A DNA stretch of 35,892 nucleotides from an uncultured Sulfurovum sp. (GCA_902727915.1 CACVAU010000030.1:1-35892); one strand, 5' to 3'. Shown: positions 25,107 through 33,995, counted from the stretch's first letter. Translations and numbers: made by a program. Notes: generated by a model not told the origin, from the letters alone.

Positions 25107-26514
25107 CATTGTTGTGGTTGGATCAGGTATAGGAGGGACATTATTTGCTTCACTTAATCATCAGAAACATGAATTACTTCTTTTTGAAAAAGATACCAAT
25201 TTAGGAGGTTGTTGCTCAACTTTTAAACGTTTTGGAAATTACTATAATACAGGGGCAACAACTTTTGTAGGTTATGAAGAGGGGCATCTTATAAAACGTA
25301 TTTTTGATGAGGTTAGATATAAGCCTAATCTGATTCATAGTAAAATTGGTGTACGTATTATACAAGAAAAGACAATAGTCGATAGAGTTCAAGACTTTGA
25401 GGACTTTGTAGCAAGTATTGACAAAGAATACCCTAACAGTAATAACAGAATTTTTTGGAGAACTATAAAAGAGATAGATGAAAAATTTTGGCAACTTAAA
25501 AAGCTTTACTATGCTAAAAATTCATTGTCTGCTTATTCTAAAAGTATGGCTTGTTTGGCTGAACTTTTCACTGTCTATAAATCACAACTTTTTATGAGTG
25601 CTGACGCTTTTATCAAAAAGACTTTAGGTAATATTTCTTCTGAGTATCAGGAATTTATAGATGCGCAACTACTCATTACACTACAAACAAAATCTAAAGA
25701 TTTGTCATTACTTACCATGGCATTAGGTTTAGCCTATACTTTTCATAAAACTTACTATGTTCAAGGGGGTATGGGTTCAATGATAGAGGGATTATTAGAG
25801 AATATTCCTCATAAAAAAAATGAAGGCATAATGAAAATTATTAGGCATAAAGCATATTATGAGTTACATTCTGAGAAAGAAGTTTATAAAGCTAAAAATG
25901 TTGTACTTAATTCTACCATTTATCAAAGTGCTAAACTTTTTGAAGAGGAAAGTATTATAAAGTATTATCAAAAGTTTAAATTTAGTGACCAGAGTGCTTT
26001 TGTGCTGTATCTAAAAGTAAAAAGTAAGGCTGATTTCTTACATCATTATCAAATTATTTTAAAAGAAAATATTCCGAATAGTATTTCTAATGCTTTTTTT
26101 GTGTCTTTTTCAGATAAATCTGATGAGAAGCTTAGTAAAGAGGGGTACTCTGTGACAATCTCCACACATACGAAGGCAAAGATGTGGAAGAATCTTTCGA
26201 AAGAAGACTATAAGCATCAAAAGAGCGTTACAGAAAATCATATAAAAGAGGCTTTTCTAAATTATTTTGATACCATTCATGAAGATGACATTACAAAAGC
26301 CTTTTCAGCTACTTCTAAAACATTTAATCATTATATTGGTCGACATAATTGTGGAGGAGAGGCATTAAAAATGAAAAATATATTTTCCATTCCACCTTGT
26401 ACCACACCATTTAAAGGTTTATATAATATTGGTGATACCGTTTTTGCAGGACAAGGATGGCCAGGAGTGGCACTTGGGGTTGATGTATTGAATAAGGAGT
26501 TTAACCATGGATAA
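25093..26514 (+). CDS. CrtI/CrtISO-like FAD-dependent oxidoreductase
   Basis: A 473-residue flavoprotein. The N-terminal dinucleotide site is DIVVVGSGIGG (G10, G12, G15) with E32 and LGGCCSTFKRFG; the C-terminus LYNIGDTVFAGQGWPGVALGVDVLN is the second FAD motif of phytoene desaturase/carotenoid isomerase relatives. Similar proteins in photolyase-type operons are thought to act on lipids or isoprenoids; the substrate is unknown. ATG at 25093 overlaps the photolyase remnant; a second in-frame ATG follows at 25099. Its last 8 bases overlap the kinase gene. Confidence 0.85.
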   Translation: MKMYDIVVVGSGIGGTLFASLNHQKHELLLFEKDTNLGGCCSTFKRFGNYYNTGATTFVGYEEGHLIKRIFDEVRYKPNLIHSKIGVRIIQEKTIVDRVQDFEDFVASIDKEYPNSNNRIFWRTIKEIDEKFWQLKKLYYAKNSLSAYSKSMACLAELFTVYKSQLFMSADAFIKKTLGNISSEYQEFIDAQLLITLQTKSKDLSLLTMALGLAYTFHKTYYVQGGMGSMIEGLLENIPHKKNEGIMKIIRHKAYYELHSEKEVYKAKNVVLNSTIYQSAKLFEEESIIKYYQKFKFSDQSAFVLYLKVKSKADFLHHYQIILKENIPNSISNAFFVSFSDKSDEKLSKEGYSVTISTHTKAKMWKNLSKEDYKHQKSVTENHIKEAFLNYFDTIHEDDITKAFSATSKTFNHYIGRHNCGGEALKMKNIFSIPPCTTPFKGLYNIGDTVFAGQGWPGVALGVDVLNKEFNHG

Positions 26515-27505
26515 GATGCAGTTAAAAATTAGCCGTAATGATTGGTTTTACATAACAATTATAGGCGCTTTGTTTGGTTTTTTTATCTCTTTGGTTTTTT
26601 ATTTTTTAATTCCTGAGATACAACATGCTTCTACCATTGTTTTTTCTGTTTTAGCTGCCATGAGTATTTCGATGTTTTCATCACTTTTTATTAGTTTTTC
26701 AAACAATTATGTTTTACCAAAAGTCAATGAAAGCTTTTGGTACATTATTAGTTTCTGTTTCTCTTTTAGTTCAGGGGCTTTAGGATTCTTTATAAGTTTT
26801 CATATAGCACATCTTATGGATTTACCCATTGCCATACTATTAGCTCCATGGTCTTTAAGTTTAAGTATTACTTTGGGTTTTTTAACTTTTTTAATTGGGT
26901 TAATATTACATCAGTTTATTGCCATGAAATACCGACATGAAAACGTAAAAGTTCAAATGACTCAAAACAGGCTTAAAGCACTGGAAAATGAGTTGAACCC
27001 TCATTTTTTGTTTAATGCTTTAAATTCTATGAGTGAATTGGTGTATGTTGATGCTAAAAAAGCTGAAGATGCCATACTTAATCTTTCTAGTTTTTTACGA
27101 AATGCCATTAATAAAGAGAGTTTAATTCCTTTATCTACAGAACTTAAAATGGTTGAAACCTATGTAGAGATAGAAAATATACGTTTTCAAGATAAAATTA
27201 AGCTCAATATTCTCATTGACACAACACTTGAGGAAGTACTTGTTCCTAAATTTTCTATTCAACTTTTGGTAGAAAATGCGATTAAACATGGTTATGAACA
27301 AAAAGTTTTAGAAATAGATATTACTAACAGAGAAAATTATGTAACGGTAGCCAATAATGGTAGAATAACTAAGAAAATTAAACAGGGTACAGGTCTAAAG
27401 AATTTAAGAGACCGATTAAGACTTTTAGAAGTTGGTGAGTTGACTTATGACTCAGATGAACAAACAATGAATTTTACCATTAAGTTGGAAGGAATAAATA
27501 AATGA
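26507..27505 (+). CDS. LytS/AlgZ-type sensor histidine kinase
   Basis: A 332-residue membrane kinase. Four hydrophobic segments (about 14-36, 42-64, 77-100, 106-138) form a membrane sensor with no large periplasmic domain. The His_kinase domain follows with phospho-acceptor H166 in ELNPHFLFNALNSMSE, N-box VENAIKHGYEQ and GTGLKNLRDRL. This family phosphorylates LytTR response regulators, and one is encoded next by ATGA overlap. Start overlaps the FAD oxidoreductase by 8 bases. The signal is unknown; a membrane or redox cue linked to the operon is a guess. Confidence 0.92.
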   Translation: MDKMQLKISRNDWFYITIIGALFGFFISLVFYFLIPEIQHASTIVFSVLAAMSISMFSSLFISFSNNYVLPKVNESFWYIISFCFSFSSGALGFFISFHIAHLMDLPIAILLAPWSLSLSITLGFLTFLIGLILHQFIAMKYRHENVKVQMTQNRLKALENELNPHFLFNALNSMSELVYVDAKKAEDAILNLSSFLRNAINKESLIPLSTELKMVETYVEIENIRFQDKIKLNILIDTTLEEVLVPKFSIQLLVENAIKHGYEQKVLEIDITNRENYVTVANNGRITKKIKQGTGLKNLRDRLRLLEVGELTYDSDEQTMNFTIKLEGINK

Positions 27506-28212
27506 AAGTCTTAATAGTAGATGATGAAACACTGGCATTAAGTAGATTAAAACGTTTACTAAAAGAAGCAGGTATTACCGATATAACAGCTTGTGATAAT
27601 GGTTTAGAAGCCATGAAAGAGATTGGAAAAAATAGTTTTGATTTAGCATTTTTAGATATTTCAATGCCACAAATTTCTGGATTAGAATTAGCCAATCATA
27701 TTTTAGAGGTTTCAGCAAAGACTTTTATTGTGTTTCAAACAGCTTATACCGAATATGCTTTGGAAGCATTTCAAAATGGTGGAGTAGGGTATTTAATGAA
27801 ACCTGTACCTTTAGAAGAGATTGAGAAAGTATTGGAGAAAGTACGAACATTAAGTGTAACAACGACAGATATAGAGAAAAAAATTATGGGTAAAAGTGGA
27901 AGTCGACTTTATATTATTAGTCGAGATGACATTTATTATATAAAAGCTGATTTAGATGAAGTAATTATAAAAATTAAAGAAGCTGATGTTTATGTACGTA
28001 AAAAAATTGGAGATTTAGAAATACTTTTAGACACAGCTAATTTTTTTAGAGTACACCGTTCGTATATTGTGAATATTGATAAAATAAAATCCATGAAAAG
28101 TGTTGAGCAGTCAAAACTAGAGATATCTTTTAAAGATATCTCTTCTGTTGTCACCAGTTCCAAAGATGGAGCAAAGGTTTTTCGAGAGTATTTAGAGAAA
28201 GTTAGTTTATAA
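27502..28212 (+). CDS. LytTR-family response regulator
   Basis: A 236-residue regulator. The receiver domain has D7/D8, phospho-acceptor D52 (FLDISMP), T80 and K100 (YLMKP). The LytTR DNA-binding domain spans about 135-235 with RLYIISRDDIYYIKAD, KIGDLEILLD and FFRVHRSYIVNIDKIKSM. LytTR proteins typically bind two direct repeats about one to two helical turns apart near promoters. It is last in the operon under promoter copy 6, making it a leading candidate to control the six-copy promoter family, including its own operon; this is a hypothesis. Confidence 0.93.
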   Translation: MKVLIVDDETLALSRLKRLLKEAGITDITACDNGLEAMKEIGKNSFDLAFLDISMPQISGLELANHILEVSAKTFIVFQTAYTEYALEAFQNGGVGYLMKPVPLEEIEKVLEKVRTLSVTTTDIEKKIMGKSGSRLYIISRDDIYYIKADLDEVIIKIKEADVYVRKKIGDLEILLDTANFFRVHRSYIVNIDKIKSMKSVEQSKLEISFKDISSVVTSSKDGAKVFREYLEKVSL

Positions 28213-28215
28213 AGA

Positions 28216-28623
28216 CTATTTTAATAAGTCTTGAATATAGGGGTCAATATCATCACGAAGTACTTCTCTTACTGGTCGTGCATCACGGTTTTCATCTACC
28301 AATACAAATGTAAAAACAGCTTGTGTAACACTGTATTCATCATGTGTTTCACGACACTTAACCTGTACATCAACATCAATTTTAATGGAAGTATTACCAA
28401 TATGTTTAACTTGCGTATAAATGGTAAATACGGCACCACTGTAAACAGGTCGGATGAAACTCATATCACTTACAGCCACAGTAACAGCTGGTGAGATTAC
28501 AATGTTTTCTATGGCAATGGATGCTGCTTTATCCATCTTTCCCATTAACCAACCACCAAATACGGTACCTGCATGATTTAAGTCAGTGGGGAAAACTCTT
28601 CCTCTAAGGGCTATCATTTTCAT
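28216..28623 (-). CDS. yciA: YciA-type acyl-CoA thioesterase
   Basis: A 135-residue hotdog-fold thioesterase that hydrolyses acyl-CoA. Signatures: the catalytic-helix region TDLNHAGTVFGGWLMGKMDKAA (N16, G23/G24, D31), then SFIRPVYSGAVFTIYTQV and the FTFVLVDENRDARPV strand. Length is normal. AAAAGGAG precedes the ATG. It converges on the LytTR gene with only three bases between stops. Confidence 0.92.
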   Translation of the reverse strand: MKMIALRGRVFPTDLNHAGTVFGGWLMGKMDKAASIAIENIVISPAVTVAVSDMSFIRPVYSGAVFTIYTQVKHIGNTSIKIDVDVQVKCRETHDEYSVTQAVFTFVLVDENRDARPVREVLRDDIDPYIQDLLK

Positions 28624-28830
28624 TACTATCTCCTTTTATATAATTTAGTGTTATAAATAATTATATCTAAGATAAACAAAGTTCAATAATAAAAGCATAA
28701 TAAATAGGCTATGCTTAAATTTTCCTTGTAAAGATATGGCACATGTATAAATTTAATTTTTAAATAATTTAGTGCTATATTTTTTTAAGGATTGATTAAT
28801 GGTTTTAATCAGGATAGTTCATTTAGGGTA

Positions 28831-29661
28831 CTAGCATTCAGGAATGGCATCGCTATCACTGGCATACTCTAGTGAAAATTGATAAAGATGAGGTGTCCAT
28901 ATGTCTTTGTATCGTGTTTTCATGTTTGGACAAGTCTTAATAACTTCCATTTTAAATTCTTTGTCATGATAAATATCATCCCAATCTTCTTGCATGTATT
29001 GTTTGGCAAACTTTTCCCCACTTATGTCACAGTAAGGTTTTATTCTTGTTTTGAAAAGAAGTAGACCCTTAATACTACTTCCTTCTGCATCAGCACAGGT
29101 GTTTTTTGTGTTTAAACTGTTATTAGCATCATTGACATTCATAACATTACTTTGGTTCTCACAAGTAGACTCATTCAAGTCAACTTTTTGTTCATAGTGT
29201 GTTATATTGGTTTTTATACTAACATTGAGTTCTTTACTTTGATTGATTTCAAGGTTTGAGAGAAGGGGTAGGGCTTCTATGCTTGGGCTTGAAATATTTT
29301 CTTCTTGCAATTCATTGTGGGGTATTAAGATACTTTCATTACTTTCACTAAGTGTTACTATCGTTTCTATGATTGGTTCTATTGTGATATTGTCATCAGT
29401 GATTTCTCTTTCATCTACAACAATTTCAGTAACTGTTAGAATTTCTGTTATGATTGGTTCTGTTGAAAGATTATTTTCAAAGATTTCTTCTTCTGTTTTG
29501 GGCATTGACTTTTCAGTTAGTATGACCTCTAATTGTTCTTGTAATGGTGTAGTTACCTTTGTTGCTTCATTGATAATACTGATTGTTTGATTTAAATCCA
29601 TAGCCCCTAAGAATGTATTGAAAATTATTAAAGCAGTAAATACGAAAGTTTTTTTGTACAT
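28831..29661 (-). CDS. Exported hypothetical protein with acidic low-complexity middle
   Basis: A 276-residue protein with a signal peptide (MYKKTFVFTALIIFNTFLGA). Residues 20-190 are acidic and rich in T, E, I and N with loosely repeating phrases (IITEILTVTEIVVDE, TIEPIIETIVTLSES), probably disordered. The last 85 residues are more ordered with four cysteines (KPYCDIS, KTCPNMK, final PEC among them) and may be the functional part. Family not recognised. The 207-base gap upstream of 28831 towards yciA holds nothing I can name. Confidence 0.6.
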   Translation of the reverse strand: MYKKTFVFTALIIFNTFLGAMDLNQTISIINEATKVTTPLQEQLEVILTEKSMPKTEEEIFENNLSTEPIITEILTVTEIVVDEREITDDNITIEPIIETIVTLSESNESILIPHNELQEENISSPSIEALPLLSNLEINQSKELNVSIKTNITHYEQKVDLNESTCENQSNVMNVNDANNSLNTKNTCADAEGSSIKGLLLFKTRIKPYCDISGEKFAKQYMQEDWDDIYHDKEFKMEVIKTCPNMKTRYKDIWTPHLYQFSLEYASDSDAIPEC

Positions 29662-29793
29662 GATATAAATTCCCTTTTTTTCATTTAAAAACTAAATTTT
29701 GCCATGAGTTTTTTAGTATATTATAATATCTTAAAACGTTAAGAGATACAAGTGAATAGAATTGATAACTTTATAAGATTAACGAAATTAGAG

Positions 29794-29799
29794 TATAAT
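29794..29799 (+). promoter_or_regulatory. -10 box of the entericidin-like gene
   Basis: TATAAT preceded by GAG, 20 bases before the ATG at 29820. No clear -35, as usual for Campylobacterota. Confidence 0.5.
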
Positions 29800-29819
29800 T
29801 AATTTATTAAAGGACTTTT

Positions 29820-29957
29820 ATGAAACAAGCATTAACATTATTATTGTTAGTAGTATTTTTGACAGGCTGTACAAGAACTTTTTCAGGCATACAAGAAGAT
29901 TCTGAAAATATTTGGGAGAATACACGTGATGCACTCCATAGAGCAACATCACCATAA
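29820..29957 (+). CDS. Entericidin A/B-type small lipoprotein
   Basis: A 45-residue lipoprotein. The signal MKQALTLLLLVVFLTGC has a lipobox with C17; the mature part TRTFSGIQEDSENIWENTRDALHRATSP follows the entericidin pattern (SGIqeDs...). Entericidins are tiny envelope lipoproteins acting as an antidote/toxin pair in E. coli; only one gene is present here. AAAGGAC precedes the ATG, and the gene ends 13 bases before the convergent symporter gene. Confidence 0.8.
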   Translation: MKQALTLLLLVVFLTGCTRTFSGIQEDSENIWENTRDALHRATSP

Positions 29958-29970
29958 AAGCTAGAAAGTT

Positions 29971-31179
29971 TTAATCTTTTGCTTTGTTTGTTGTGAGTAC
30001 ATCAACAATTTTTGTAACGACTAGGTCAGAGGTAACATTAAGGGATGTTCTTGCCATATCTAAAATACGATCAACAGCTACGATAATTGCTAAGTATTCA
30101 ACTGGTAAGCCTACTTGATTTAAGATAACTACCATCATAACTAATGAGGCAGAAGGCAGTGCAGCGACACCTACAGACAAAGCAATAATAGTTAAAGCCA
30201 ATATAATTTGGTCACCAAAAGTCATGGCAACACCTGCTAAATTAGCAATATAGAGTACAGCGATGGTCAAATATGCAGCCGTTCCATCCATAGAAACAGT
30301 TGCCCCTAACGGTAAAACAAAACTGGCTGAATCTTTGGAAACTCCCCCTTTTTCTTGAACTACTTTTAAACTTACAGGAAGTGTTGCAGCTGATGAAGCT
30401 GTTGAAAATGCCATAATACTAGACTCTTTTACAGAATTTAAATATTTATAAGGGTTGATTTTTGTAAACAATGCTAAGACCATTGGTAAAGTGGCGATAG
30501 CATGAATTATGAGTACAATTAAGACAACTAAGACATATTCCCATAAACCTTTAATAACATCAATACCTTGTTCAGCAATAATATAGGAGATAAGTGAAAA
30601 AACACCAATTGGAGTTAAGTTAATAATCCATTTAGCAATATGAAACATCGCATCGTTTACAGCTGTAAAAAGGTCAAAAAGTACTACTTGATGTTTTTCA
30701 TCAAGTTTAAATGAAGCTAAGGCTAAAAAGATTGCAAAGACAATGACTTGCATCATATAACCAGAAGCTAGGGCATTAAATACATTAGAGGGAATAAAAC
30801 TCATCATCATATCATGAAATGAAAAAGGTTTAATTTCTGAAGCTTTTGCGTATTCTAATCCTTCGGATGAGACAGGCTCTCCAATAGGAATAAGGTTCAT
30901 AACAATAATGGCTAAAAGTGTTGCAAGAGCCGTTGTTAATAGATAAAGTCCAATGGTTTTTAGTCCAATACTTTTAAGCTTTTCGACAGAGCCTAAGCCT
31001 GTAAGTGCTGTATAGATAGAAGCAAAAACTAAAGGGACAACAAGCATTTTTAGTAGTGCTACAAACATATCTCCAATGAGTTTTTGTTCTAGTGCTATTT
31101 GAGGGAGTAAAATACCAAAGAGGATTCCTAAAATAATTCCTATAAAGACTTGGACATTGAGTGATTTTAGATGACGCAT
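29971..31179 (-). CDS. Dicarboxylate/glutamate:cation symporter (DAACS family)
   Basis: A 402-residue inner-membrane transporter with about eight helices and two re-entrant loops. Family marks: the serine-rich loop FSTASSAATLPVS (258-270), the unwound TM7 motif as S-M-D-G-T (296-300; the usual first residue is N), and TM8 VDRILDMARTSLNVTSDLV. Members move glutamate, aspartate or C4-dicarboxylates with sodium or protons. The N-to-S change in the sodium/substrate motif may alter ion coupling. Single gene, divergent from the L,D-transpeptidase. Confidence 0.9.
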   Translation of the reverse strand: MRHLKSLNVQVFIGIILGILFGILLPQIALEQKLIGDMFVALLKMLVVPLVFASIYTALTGLGSVEKLKSIGLKTIGLYLLTTALATLLAIIVMNLIPIGEPVSSEGLEYAKASEIKPFSFHDMMMSFIPSNVFNALASGYMMQVIVFAIFLALASFKLDEKHQVVLFDLFTAVNDAMFHIAKWIINLTPIGVFSLISYIIAEQGIDVIKGLWEYVLVVLIVLIIHAIATLPMVLALFTKINPYKYLNSVKESSIMAFSTASSAATLPVSLKVVQEKGGVSKDSASFVLPLGATVSMDGTAAYLTIAVLYIANLAGVAMTFGDQIILALTIIALSVGVAALPSASLVMMVVILNQVGLPVEYLAIIVAVDRILDMARTSLNVTSDLVVTKIVDVLTTNKAKD

Positions 31180-31308
31180 TAATTTCCTTTGTTTAATTAC
31201 ATATAATCTTAGCAGAATTTAAACAATAATAAATAAAAATTGTATTAAAATTATAAAACTTAAAAAAAAATAAAAAATAAAATTTAAATTTTATAATTAA
31301 GGAAAAAG

Positions 31309-31950
31309 ATGAAAACTAAACATTTATTATTCAGCTCATTACTATTTTTGTCACTTAACATAGAAACCTCAGCTTCATATCTCGATAGACAAAACAAAAG
31401 TCACGTTTCAGTATCACATCTTCATTATGTATTTAATAAAGTTAAAACTACTTCTAGTGTTAGTCAAAAGGCTTTAGCCAAAACATTTTTTTATTATGAA
31501 AACAATCGTTATACTAAAAATCTTTCACCCAATTATATTGCCATCGCAGATTATACAAAGTTAGCTTCTCAGAAGCGTTTGTTTATTATTAATTTACAGA
31601 CAGCTGAGGTGACAAAGTATTTAGTAGCGCATGGCGTTAATTCAGGTGCGAGGGGTGATAGAGTATGGGATGCTGGTAATAAACTAGGTTCTAACAAAAC
31701 ACCTACTGGATTTTTTAGGGTGGGTACTAAAGAGGGAATAACTGCTAAAAAAAGATATCATTATATAGGATTAGATGGTTTAGAGTGGAAAAATAGAAAT
31801 GCTAAAAAACGTGAAATTATTTTACATACAGCATCTTATGTCGGTACATCAGGACGTAGTCATGGCTGTTTTGCAATTAAACCTGAAGATAAACGGCAAG
31901 TTTTTTCACGTATGAAGAAAGCATTACTGTTTTCATATGTGGGAGATTAA
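31309..31950 (+). CDS. Murein L,D-transpeptidase, YkuD_2 type
   Basis: A 213-residue exported protein with signal peptide (MKTKHLLFSSLLFLSLNIETSA). The catalytic domain covers about 75-205: LFIINLQTAEVTKYLVAHG, RVWDAGNKLGSNKTPTGFFRVGT, then H173 and the active-site motif GRSHGCFAI (182-190; H185, C187). It would form or trim 3-3 peptide cross-links in peptidoglycan. AAGGAAA lies before the ATG. Its last 4 bases overlap the convergent small gene. Confidence 0.88.
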   Translation: MKTKHLLFSSLLFLSLNIETSASYLDRQNKSHVSVSHLHYVFNKVKTTSSVSQKALAKTFFYYENNRYTKNLSPNYIAIADYTKLASQKRLFIINLQTAEVTKYLVAHGVNSGARGDRVWDAGNKLGSNKTPTGFFRVGTKEGITAKKRYHYIGLDGLEWKNRNAKKREIILHTASYVGTSGRSHGCFAIKPEDKRQVFSRMKKALLFSYVGD

Positions 31951-32279
31951 TATTCCTCATGCCACACAATCCACTTCTTTTCTTCCATTAAGGCTTTGGC
32001 CTTGGAGCAGAGAGGTGCTTGTATATAGATATATTTTTTCATTATTTTTGATTCATTAAAAACTTCTAACTTCTCATGTAATAACATTAATTCTGTGGCT
32101 TCTTTCTTTAAAATTCTACTTTTTTTTTGGATGTGTAAAATACAAGCATAATATTTTTTTAAATCTACACCTAGGTAGATAGAAACTTTTTTACGTGAAC
32201 CTAGGTTTTTAAGTTCAATAGGTTTAAATGATTTGAAAACTAGATTGTTGCTTTGTAAAAAATCTATAATGTCTTTCAT
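31947..32279 (-). CDS. Hypothetical protein after the BamB-like operon
   Basis: A 110-residue basic soluble protein, not recognised: ISIYLGVDLKKYYACILHIQKKSRILKKEATELMLLHEKLE core and a C-terminal WIVWHEEY. AAAGGA upstream. It is the last member of the yfgM-bamB-small ORF chain, starting inside the stop of the 31-residue ORF (ATGA), so it is translated as part of that operon. Confidence 0.65.
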   Translation of the reverse strand: MKDIIDFLQSNNLVFKSFKPIELKNLGSRKKVSIYLGVDLKKYYACILHIQKKSRILKKEATELMLLHEKLEVFNESKIMKKYIYIQAPLCSKAKALMEEKKWIVWHEEY

Positions 32280-32371
32280 AAGGATTCCTTTAAGGCATTT
32301 TTCTTAGCTTTTTTGAAAGATGAAAGGTATACATGTTCGAGATAGGCTATAAGTAGTTTGGAACTACTCAT
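32276..32371 (-). CDS. 31-residue ORF wedged between bamB-like and 110-residue genes
   Basis: A short basic ORF, MSSSKLLIAYLEHVYLSSFKKA..., whose ATG overlaps the last codons of the BamB-like gene by 8 bases and whose TGA overlaps the next ATG (ATGA). It has no ribosome site of its own and would depend on termination-reinitiation. The exact fit of both junctions is the main reason to call it real. Function unknown. Confidence 0.45.
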   Translation of the reverse strand: MSSSKLLIAYLEHVYLSSFKKAKKNALKESL

Positions 32372-33365
32372 AACTTAATTGGTTAAGGTTGATGATTTCA
32401 TCATTTAAATAGAGTTGCCCATTTGAAACAAAAGCATAAGCATCAACATCTGATGCTTTATAGACTTTATGTTTACTTAGGTTTTGATTTGACACAATAA
32501 GATAACCTTGTTTGTCTAAAGCAAACACTTTATTGATTCCTAGTGCAGCAACAGAAAAATGTGCAAATTTAAACTTTTTTTCTGAAATAACTGAAAGCGC
32601 TTCATCTAGTTTTAAAATTCTTCCATCTACAGCAAAAACAAAAACAGCATCATTATTTACAATAACTTCAGATACAGCTGTATTGAGTTCTTTTTTACCT
32701 TTTACAGAAATAGAAAGTACTTTGTTTGGTGTTGCAGCAATGAGTGTGTTTTTAATTTTATCTAGGAAGATAATATTATTAAAAGAAGACTCAGTACTCA
32801 CATACATTTCTTTGGCTACTTTAAGTGTTTCTAAATCTAAGATGGTTAGTTTTCCATCAAGTGTTGGAATGACAACCAGTTTATCTATTTTTAAAGGATT
32901 TGCAATTCTTGTGTCAATGGCAAAAGCTTTACTGGCTTTATTGCTATAGATGGTTTTCTTTTGAGAAAAGTCATAGACACCATAGTGATTATTTTGCAGG
33001 ACATAAACTAAGTATTTTCCAATTAGTGTTCCAGCGACCAATGCTTTTGAAAATTTAGCAGAAGCAACCGTACCTTTTTCTGTTACAATATTACAGTTAC
33101 CTTGTAAGTCTGCTGTTAGTGCAGCATTATTACTATTGTTAATAAAGTAAAAACCTTTCTCTAATGTTAGATTGACAGCTTGTGTTTTGGTTAAAACCTT
33201 TCCACTTTTTAAGGTCGCACCATCACGAGAATAGTGAATTAATTTATCACCCATAGCTGTACTAGAAAGACTAGCAGTCGCTTCTGGTTCATAATATTGC
33301 TTACCAGAACATCCGAAAAAAACAGCAGTTAATAAGGTTATAGAGAGAAGGTTTCTTCCATGCAT
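32364..33365 (-). CDS. bamB: BamB-like beta-propeller lipoprotein
   Basis: A 333-residue lipoprotein with lipobox VFFGC (C19). The mature part is a run of short beta-blade repeats such as KLVVIPTLDGKLTILDLETLK, NTLIAATPNKVLSIS and AVFVFAVDGRILKLD, as in PQQ/WD-type propellers of BamB, the outer-membrane assembly lipoprotein. It directly follows a YfgM-like gene, the same order as yfgM-bamB in E. coli. Sequence similarity to BamB itself is weak to the eye, so orthology rests partly on context. Confidence 0.7.
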   Translation of the reverse strand: MHGRNLLSITLLTAVFFGCSGKQYYEPEATASLSSTAMGDKLIHYSRDGATLKSGKVLTKTQAVNLTLEKGFYFINNSNNAALTADLQGNCNIVTEKGTVASAKFSKALVAGTLIGKYLVYVLQNNHYGVYDFSQKKTIYSNKASKAFAIDTRIANPLKIDKLVVIPTLDGKLTILDLETLKVAKEMYVSTESSFNNIIFLDKIKNTLIAATPNKVLSISVKGKKELNTAVSEVIVNNDAVFVFAVDGRILKLDEALSVISEKKFKFAHFSVAALGINKVFALDKQGYLIVSNQNLSKHKVYKASDVDAYAFVSNGQLYLNDEIINLNQLSYE

Positions 33366-33367
33366 TC

Positions 33368-33931
33368 TTACCCTTTAATGTTATAGTGTTTAATAATTTG
33401 TGAAATATTATGCAGAGGTGATTCTTCAGTAATTAAATCAAGTTCTTCCTTTGCTTCTGTTGTTTTATTTGTTTGAATATAGAGTGCTGCATTATGAATT
33501 TTAGAAAGTTCATTATAATATTTAGAATCACTTTGTTTACCTTCTATAACATCTAAATGGTATTGTGCTAAATCAGCAATAATTTCATTTTGACTTTTAC
33601 TTAAGGTTAAAAGCGTTGCACTATCAGAAGTTTTTATGGCTTGTTTATAGCTAAAAAGTTCAAATAATGCTGGGTTGTCTTCTTTTAAACTTAGTAATGC
33701 AGAAGCATTTTTTGCATCTTTTTCAAGTACTAAATAGGCAGCATTAGCAGCTTCCTTTTTATCTTGAGCTATTTTATCCATAATTGCTGTTCCAGCAAAA
33801 TATATAATTATTAATCCAACAACAGTAAAGATTTTTAGTTTATGTTTTTTATAGAGTTTCTCAGCTTTAAAGGCTGAAGCCAACATCTGTTCATCACTAC
33901 TTAATTCTTTTTTTACATCATCAATTGTCAC
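33368..33931 (-). CDS. YfgM-like membrane-anchored TPR protein
   Basis: A 187-residue protein: short cytosolic N-terminus, one membrane helix (about 33-50, IFTVVGLIIIYFAGTAI), then a periplasmic helical TPR-like region (AANAAYLVLEKDAKNASALLSL...). This is the layout of YfgM, a chaperone partner at the Sec translocon. Two bases separate its stop from the BamB-like start codon, so the pair is co-translated. An inverted repeat lies 23 bases upstream. Confidence 0.75.
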   Translation of the reverse strand: MTIDDVKKELSSDEQMLASAFKAEKLYKKHKLKIFTVVGLIIIYFAGTAIMDKIAQDKKEAANAAYLVLEKDAKNASALLSLKEDNPALFELFSYKQAIKTSDSATLLTLSKSQNEIIADLAQYHLDVIEGKQSDSKYYNELSKIHNAALYIQTNKTTEAKEELDLITEESPLHNISQIIKHYNIKG

Positions 33932-33953
33932 AATAAAGGCCTTGTTTATAATT

Positions 33954-33995
33954 TGACATTATTATATCGAAAGTTATTTAGGTTTAATAATGTCA
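33954..33995. promoter_or_regulatory. Perfect 11-base inverted repeat before the yfgM-bamB operon
   Basis: TGACATTATTA (33954-33964) and TAATAATGTCA (33985-33995) with a 20-base spacer, 23 bases upstream of the YfgM-like start. It could be an operator for that operon or a terminator-like structure for the upstream lipoprotein gene; a second small palindrome, CTCTGAA-T-TTCAGAG, sits beside it at about 33998-34012. Confidence 0.45.
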
